From assembly GCA_003439945.1 (NCBI GenBank), contig QVRM01006791.1:106980-170979 (forward strand): a DNA stretch of 64,000 nucleotides. The letters run 5' to 3'. A program made the position numbers and the translations under genes. The notes under the pieces were generated by a model. That model was not told where the DNA came from and ran no database searches. It saw only the letters and a list, made by a program, of their open reading frames with translations. Shown here in pieces: positions 57,100 to 64,000 of this stretch. The number at the start of each line of letters is the position of its first letter. Position 1 is the first letter of the stretch. Source of the DNA: Dermanyssus gallinae. Lineage: Eukaryota > Arthropoda > Arachnida > Mesostigmata > Dermanyssidae.

Positions 57100-57745
57100 T
57101 GGTTTGGAATTGTGAACCATAGCCTCAAGACCAGGAGGGAGAAGCCTCACGCTTCAACCCTCTTCTTAGACTGTAGTCTGAGCAGGTAAGTTCTGTTGGG
57201 TTAAATCAGGGGAGCTCCGGGCGACGAATTGCGCCCGGCGATTTTTCTCCGGCCGGATCTTTTCGCGCATGGTCCCATCAAGGTATTTTAGGCCAACACC
57301 CCAGATAGTCGTCGAATCGACCATGTGCGTGACGATCACCTGCGCTGTAATTGCCCGTAGCGTGAACGGTGAGCTATCGCGGTACGCAGATAACGCCGTA
57401 TACCGCTTGCGCAAATCCGTGACGAGGAAACGTGTCCACTTACGTCTCGTGTCTCCGTCAGGCAAGTCTCGAGACCGAACGCCATTAGAGCGTGGTCCTC
57501 AAGAATATGCACGTATTGGCAGCGTTTGTGCATCTCCCGTCGGTGAATGATGTGACCGACGCCCGCGCTGGCTAGTGCACGATAGCCGAGGGCGTACGTG
57601 TCGGAGACAGTGACGCCTACCCCAGCGGCCGATTATGGTACCAGTCCTGGCCGGTAAGGCCATCCGGTCGACGCCTGTCGTCCCTCTGCAGACCATCAGG
57701 CTCCAGTGGTAGCCGGCTTGCCTTAACTGGCGGCCGAGGCTGTTA
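57100..57745 (-). other. GC-rich, possibly decayed retroelement coding end
   Basis: Minus-strand frames 57465-57166 and 57533-57336 are protein-like (LRKRYTALSAYRDSSPF; HILEDHALMAFGLET) and lead into the hairpin repeat at 57.0 kb, as a LINE C-terminus would lead into its 3' end. No diagnostic RT or endonuclease motif was found. Confidence 0.22.
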
Positions 57746-57749
57746 TTGA

Positions 57750-59440
57750 TAGCATCGTCGCCGCCCTGTGTAAGGCCCTCCTATAGCTTAGTGCAGCTAA
57801 GCCTGTCCAGACCGCATAGACATTCCTCTTTCAAACACGGCAATGCCAAGCCTGAGATACCGGGCGGCATGAAACTGGTCGTCGGCCAGCCTACGAGCCT
57901 ACGAGCTCGAACGAAAACACGTCGAGCCACGCTCTGGGGCCGTCAGATGAGACCGCTTTCAATCTAATATTGTCTACATCTAACTCGCAGACCGACGAAA
58001 AAGTTAAGTGGGTAGCCCGAGTGGCGATTTGGTTCTACCCCTTTTGCCTAGTGACCTGTTGCTCAGAAGAACGACCTGTGAGACAAGTTGGCGTTTAACT
58101 CCAAAAGAGCCTCCGCATATTCGTCGTTGTCAACCTCTGCAATCAAATCGCCGTGGCTTGTCATCCGGATATTACGGACAATTATTTTCATCGCCTTGGC
58201 CGTTCGTCGCTAGAGATGCCGTCGCAAAGTCGCGGATCTTGCCGCAAAAAAATCCACATTCTTTGTGCTTCTTCTCTGAGCCAATCTGGTCGCCGTTGTG
58301 TGCTTCGTCGTTCTTGTCCTCAAGGCTGTTCTCGCAACCACCAGCTTCTTGTCCGGTTGGGTTGCCTCGCACGATGGCTGCGATGTCATCGAATTATCTC
58401 TCTTGGATTTAGCCGTCGGGCAACGTACGTCGTCTGGCGAATGTATGACGCCTGCGTCGCTAGGCGGCTGCACCGGCGCATACGCAGTGTTGCCCGCATC
58501 ACTTGTTCTTTATCAAACTTGATCATCAGTACGAATTTAAAAAGTTTTGGCCAAACATAAAAATTGATAAAATGAATTAAATAATTAAAAATAATTAATA
58601 AAGCCTAAAGCGCAATTACTAGGTTGCAATAACCTGTAGCTTGCCTCAAGCCGTAAGTTTGAACCTCAAACCTCTCGGACCGTAGCTAGGCTTATGATCT
58701 GCGACGACTCTTGCAAATCGAGCACAGTTAGCCGAAAGCCCCAAGAGGAATCCGATACTACTGAGCCTCAATCACAGTATCTCAGAGCGAACACTAGCAA
58801 ATGTCAAACTTAATAATTATATATACAAAACAAACACACACACGCATACCAAATACTTGGGGCAGTCTTCTTCCACTGGGTGCAAAGCGCGTTCTCATTG
58901 TACATATATAAATAATCTTTGTCGTTGTTTCGTCGATAGCCTGTCGATCCAACAATAGCAAAGGCGACAACACAACAACAACAACATCAACAAAACGATG
59001 AGAAAATCTACATTAACGGCGGCGCAGAAACACCAGCAACAGAAAACTTAGCGGTCACAAGAATAGCAATTCCGCTGCAGCTTCAGCGGGGTCGTTTGAT
59101 TTCTACCAGGGTCTACTAGCGAGAAGAAGTCAAGGTCTTGGTCAAAGAGGGGTTCAGGATGTTACAAAGAGCGTTGAATTGCCCGTAGCCAGTGACACGT
59201 TTACTAGTTACAGCAACAGTGACAGAAACGACGTCGACAACAGTAACAAAACGCGTCTTGCTGAGTAAACCACGCTAAGCCAACTTTACTAAACTGGCCT
59301 CCCGGTTGTTGGATTTCACAGAACGTTCCTGTGGTTCCGTCTTGTATCCGTATCGATCAATGTCAAAAGGGCGTCTCTGTTTCAACTGCTGCTGCTTCTG
59401 TTACCACTACTACTTTTTTTTGGTGAGAGGGAAAAAAGCT
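57750..59440. other. No gene proven
   Basis: Overlapping frames around 58.0-58.56 kb on both strands reflect moderate GC content. CAA-rich DNA lies at 58970-59260. No domain recognised. Confidence 0.35.
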
Positions 59441-59449
59441 TTTACGCAC

Positions 59450-59515
59450 ACCGAAAGCGGGTAGTGCGGGACTCGATGCCGATGTTGTTGGCATAATACC
59501 CACTAAAAACCTCTC
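59450..59515 (-). repeat. TAGTGGGT repeat family, reversed copy
   Basis: The minus strand reads GGTTTTTAGTGGGTATTATG, then GAGTCCCGCACTACCCGC, resembling copy 1 at 9915. Weaker than copies 2 and 3. Confidence 0.35.
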
Positions 59516-60288
59516 ACCTAAATGGCCTCAGGAAGAGGCGAGAAGCTGAAACCATTCTTTAATACTACTTCAACCCCTACTTCTTTGCCTACCACTACTA
59601 CTACAACGACGACTACTTCTTTTCGTAGTAGTTGTAGTGATAGTCCTAAAAATCAAACCAAAAATTCTTCACATGGCAAACGAATTACGACAACGTCTTT
59701 ATAATCGTGTGTGTGCCTTACGTCTATAAGCACACCATAACATGAATGCGAGAAAGAGATACCTATAGGGTGAAATCGTACCAATCGGCTAACACTATAG
59801 GTGTAAAAAAGGAAAGCAAAAATAGCATTTGGCTAATCAAACCAAGAGCAGCTACTGACTATGAGCACAGGTAGCACAAAGACACACGGTGTTGACTCGG
59901 TATTGTATCACTTCTGTTACAACAACAACAACAACAACAACAACGACGACGACGATACTAACTTGCAGCGATCCTGCTTCCTCCTGCTTACACCCAGCCA
60001 ATCAGCCTTCTTTTGCGGCCGCGTTCACAAAGATGGGATGTTTTCGCAAGTGCAAAAACTGCGATTACCACCACGACCACCACGATCTCTTACGGACGAG
60101 AGCGTGGTAGCCACTACACTATTGCGCTCACAACACGATTTACGATGGTTGTTACCTACGACCTCTACCTTGTACGGCTACATCTAAGTCTAACACTACA
60201 CAGGTGTCGTCCTACAATTCGACCTAATCGTGTATTTTCCAAATTGATTTAAACCACCGCGTTAACCACCGCGTGCGCTGTCACGTCC

Positions 60289-60358
60289 GCACACGCCTCT
60301 CACGTAACACAAATTTCCGCACACGCCTCTCACGTAACACAAATGCCCGCACACGCCG
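60289..60358. repeat. 30-bp tandem repeat, 2.3 copies
   Basis: CGCACACGCCTCTCACGTAA plus ACACAAAT at 60289 and 60319, with a partial third unit at 60349. A CATACACGG/CCGTGTATG inverted repeat follows. Confidence 0.88.
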
Positions 60359-60386
60359 CATACACGGCCCGTGTATGACTCGGTGG

Positions 60387-60460
60387 TGGTTGTGTGCTTG
60401 CGTCTATGTTAGTAGCGTAGGTGTGGTTGTGTGCTTGCGTCTATGTTAGTAGCGTAGGTG
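60387..60460. repeat. 37-bp tandem repeat, two perfect copies
   Basis: 60387-60423 and 60424-60460 are identical (starting TGGTTGTGTGCTTGCGTCTA). Confidence 0.93.
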
Positions 60461-60574
60461 TGTCTGTGTGCAGAAATATGTACGTACAGCTGCTGATCGC
60501 GGAGAGGCCTCTGGGTCGGGCGCGCTTTCCAGAACACACCAGTATAAACAAGAAAAAAAGAACAACGATAACTG

Positions 60575-60810
60575 TAACAGCAGCAGCAACAACAACAACA
60601 TCGACAGAAACAACAACAACATCGACAACAACGCTTTTACGATAACACAAGCTACACCAGTAACAACAACAACAACAATAGCACCGGCAACAACAGCAGC
60701 AGCAACAACAACAACAATAGCACCGGCGGCAGCAGCAGCAACAACAACAACAACAACAACAACAAACCAAAACAACACCAAAACAACAACACAACAACAG
60801 CAACAATCGG
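60575..60810. repeat. ACA/CAG-rich tract with internal repeat
   Basis: ACA and GCA runs. ACAACAATAGCACCGGC occurs twice (about 60675 and 60713). The frame across it (60468-60839) is Asn/Thr-rich low complexity and I do not call it a gene. Confidence 0.88.
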
Positions 60811-60879
60811 GCCAAGCCGCGATTCCTCACTCCGATTCGTGAAAAGTAAACGTTTTTTTTCACACTAGACAAGGTGTTT

Positions 60880-63829
60880 CACTAGAGAAGCTGCTCACAG
60901 ATCTGTTCGCCCTGCTACGTGGCCGTGCGTCTTTGAGCAGCCGATAAGTGAGGACTGTCGCTATGCATCTGGAATGCCGTCGGGAAAAGGAATCATCAAC
61001 CTCTCGATCACTACTACTACCACTACTACTTCCAGACGCAAATCTGCAGCCATCGCCAGAGCAGACATTGTATGGTTCTTCTTTTCTATCACGTATTAGC
61101 ATAGCGCTGCTTTGCATATCAAACCTCGTGGTCTGAATAGAGTCGTGAGGCCGCGTATTAGGTGTCGTCGTCGTCTTCTCTCAGAGGGGATTGTGAAGGT
61201 TCGACTGCAGAAACGCAATTATTTGGCATCACTCCTCGTTTGGTAAGAGTTCCATACAGTTTGCTTGAGCAGCCACAGGTTTCAAAGTAAGTGCATTCCG
61301 CTGTACGGTCGGCATGAGTGAGCCAGTTGATCTCTAACAATACACTGTTGCTGGCCCAAATGGACGTCAACGACGTGTTAAAGAACGCAACATGTCTGCT
61401 TAAAAAGAAGCGCCATTCTAACTGATATATATATATATATATATATACTGCCTTTCCTTTCAAGCTATATACATCTGAATCGAACTTATTCGGGAAGGTG
61501 GGATGGCGAAGCCATAGAGCAAGTTAGATAAGTTCCATTGCTGCAGGGCTGCCATATACATCGATACACGAGCAATCCAAGCTGGGCTGTCAAATGCAAA
61601 TGCAACCTAATCTACGTCATAATGCGGAAACTTGCCGTTTCACGGTAAATGATGCGAAAAAAGATTGCTCGCAGGTGTCCTTAGCAGAAGTTAACGTTTA
61701 TCGACAACGGCAATTCTTGCAGGGAAGCCACGCAGAGAAGTTACGTAAGCTTCGCATAGCCCAGTACATCAGGGCAAATAACCTTCGCAATTAGGCTGAA
61801 TACGGATGCCGTCATCCCAGTCCCTGATCGAGATCGCGGGTAGCGGGGAGCGTTCCTTTATCCCGAAGATTAGGTAACGGCTCATCTGCATTTAGTCCGC
61901 TGTTTACCGTGTCGAATGCTTTGCACTAGACTAAATAAAGGACTCACTAAAGTAGCATTCTAGAACAGTACCAGTCGGGCGACATCGGACATGAAGATGA
62001 CATAAGAAGATGACATAATAAGTTGTCGTATTACAAGATTGCATTTTTGTAGCCCGCGTACTAGACATTATTACGTGCATTTTAACAATTGTAGGTCTTA
62101 GGAACTGTAACACATGTGACACATTTTAGCACATTCTCACAAGCGATCCTAATATAACCATCAGTCTGCAACCAGTAGCAGTTAATAAGATCAAAGGTGT
62201 CTTATAGGCGGTCTCCATAATATACTCGCTATGCTACAAAGGATTAAATCAAACATTTTAATTATAATATATCTAAGTGCTAGTGATGTCTAACTATGAA
62301 TCGGGTTTTTACCGTGTTATTTTGACCGTTTAACGCTCTGTGTGACACACATGAACGCCTATCGCTAAATTTTAAATAAGACACAAGACAGGCCAGCGAT
62401 TTATCGTCTAAAATGTGTGGGAGCTATATCTCTAGGTTTTAGAGTTTAGACAGATCCTCGAAGGCGTGTCTGTGCAAGCATGTGAACTGCCACCGAATTC
62501 GAATCGCACTGTTCTGAGGGCGTTGTCAGTTTCATAGACATTCGACGATGCACTCGCTGTAGAAGTGATGGCCATTTGGCCAATCCAGTGCAAGAAAATA
62601 ATACGCACTCAAAAATGTTCACCACTATATCGGTTTTAGGAACAAGATGGCGAACAAGACAATTTAAAAATGCATATAAATCCTTACGTAGAATGAGGCC
62701 CCTTTAATGGTAAGAAGTAGATAATCCCACACACTTAGCCGAAAAAAAAACATAAATCTCAACCGCCGTGTTGGCACTACGTAAGCACGACATAACGAAC
62801 TTGAAACAAGAAAGAGAGACTATATATGCTGGTCATGCAAATTCGGTAGAACGTTAATGTGCTGATTTGCCTCCCTCTATGCGAATCAGAACCACACACC
62901 TCACGAAACAACACCCGAACTGGCGATAAGCAAATAGCATGGAAGTGCCTTGTTGGGCAAGAAAGGAACAAACGGCGATTCGATTGAATTCTCACCCATT
63001 TCAGCAACACATTTTGTACGAACTGAAGGCTTATTTCTAATATTTATATTGACATTATCAAGAAATATTTAGGCTTTCATCCTATGTGTCTAACTGTGTT
63101 GGCTACTATCCTTTCTATAGGGATTCATAAGAGTAGGGTGGGTCTCCGAACCATGCGAGATGTTTGCACACATCGTTTGCTGATTAGCAGATTATATACA
63201 TAGATAAATAATCACCTTAACGCAGGTAAACAGTGTACAATAAGCATAACAATTCGCAAAACTCCTTTTCATCATGATGTTAATTGCACCCTACCGCGTA
63301 ATGTTAATTCCATCCGATAAATACGTCGTTTATGCATCACCTATACTTAGTTTAGTGCAGCTAGAGAGCGTAGTACCTACCGGTCGATATCACGCATGTT
63401 GCAATGCTTGCATACCATTTGACAATAATATAGCATCATCTTCTAGGCATACGTGGTGATGATAACTATATCGCGTGCTAGTCGACAGAAAAGAGACCGA
63501 TTCTTCTGCAAAGTGCACCTCTAACCATCTGATCAAAAAGCGCAAGCACTTACGTTTTGCCTGCCTGAGGCTATTTTTTTGGAATAATCTTTTGGTGCGT
63601 CACAGTCGAACTCATATTGGGTTTTCCACCAGATTCTCTGTTAATGCGTTTTGACTGCACAAGTAGAGTACGGCAGTGGCTGATATATTAGCGTGGGAGG
63701 CTTAGTGCGTACTTTCCATACGTTGTTTTTGTTCTGTCTATTTATATCCTATTCTTTCGAGTTTTTTTTTAGGGATAGTTAAGACCCTTTGAGAATGCTC
63801 GTAAACAATATACGAATGTGGGTTCTATT

Positions 63830-63830
<1 letters not shown>
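60880..63830. other. No gene proven
   Basis: One minus-strand frame (61158-61463) has a protein-like stretch (SIWASNSVLLEINWLTHADR) but no recognised family. Short (TA)n at 61425-61447. The remainder is AT-rich with short frames only. Confidence 0.35.

Positions 63831-63835
<5 letters not shown>

Positions 63836-63871
<36 letters not shown>
63836..63871. repeat. (TA)n microsatellite, 36 bp
   Basis: Last large TA tract before the window ends. Confidence 0.96.
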
Positions 63872-63874
<3 letters not shown>

Positions 63875-64000
63875 TGTTACTGTCTGGTACTCTGTGTCGA
63901 TGAGGTGCCATGTTTAAAGATTTAGCGCTGCAGCTGTCGTTGTCTCATCCGAGTGCCTGAAAGGACAGCCGCGTTGTCAGCACGATACCTAGGTATTTAT

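Noticed and set aside
59889..60110. Thr/Asn-rich protein near 59.9-60.1 kb
   Set aside because: A consequence of the AAC/GAC repeat; no conserved flanks.
60289..60460. CRISPR-like array
   Set aside because: The repeats are head-to-tail with no spacers and the DNA is eukaryotic.

Overview
This is a window of animal nuclear DNA, most likely from an arthropod. Long (TA)n and (AAT)n microsatellites, CAA/CAG trinucleotide tracts, mariner-type DNA transposons, several non-LTR retrotransposon clades and a tRNA-headed SINE point that way. I lean towards a chelicerate such as a mite, but that is a guess; nothing here fixes the species. There are no bacterial-style operons, and most long open frames are either transposon genes or translations of microsatellites.

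Host gene. One host gene can be supported, on the minus strand. Two exons carry the two halves of a pleckstrin-homology-like (PH) domain: 54749-54936 and 3304-3540. Both have good splice signals and matching phase-0 junctions. A weaker candidate exon (55859-56158) lies upstream. If the pairing is right, the PH domain is split by an intron of about 51.2 kb, and nearly everything else in the window lies inside that intron. I could not name the gene. Its 5' end is beyond the right edge or unrecognised, and its 3' end is beyond the left edge.

Intron contents, left to right. 1.6-1.8 kb: a complete SINE with a 14-bp target-site duplication. 1.9-2.7 kb: a decayed mariner, followed by a tandem ABAB repeat that appears to be built partly from the same mariner DNA. 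4.0-5.3 kb: a second mariner fossil and the 3' end of a non-LTR element. 7.1-7.2 kb: a cluster of three hairpins enclosed by an outer stem. 7.9-8.9 kb: two 5'-truncated copies of one retroelement inside (AAT)n, the longer one with an R4/Dong-like restriction-like endonuclease end. 10.3-10.7 kb: a Tc1/mariner-like fossil. 15.8-17.4 kb: an endonuclease/reverse-transcriptase fossil. 19.5-20.2 kb: an inverted duplication. 22.3-26.2 kb: a nearly intact two-ORF CR1-like retrotransposon. 33.9-37.3 kb: two mariner fossils with an RT fossil between them. 46.1-47.3 kb: a mariner with both terminal repeats. 47.7-51.0 kb: an R2-like element whose only visible ORF lesion is one in-frame TGA. 53.2-53.8 kb: an ORF1/endonuclease fossil.

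How the parts relate. The window reads as a large, permissive intron that has collected at least six mariner-type insertions and at least six retrotransposon insertions. Microsatellites are not scattered at random among them: the CR1-like and R2-like elements both have their 3' ends against simple repeats, and the Dong-like copies sit inside one. GC-rich stretches at about 32.6-33.6 kb and 39.3-41.8 kb stand out from the AT-rich background and could hold promoters, but no gene could be proven there. I found no novel defence or mobile system that can be called with confidence. The best candidates for something new are the hairpin cluster at 7.1 kb, the microsatellite-targeting retroelements and the mariner-derived tandem repeat.
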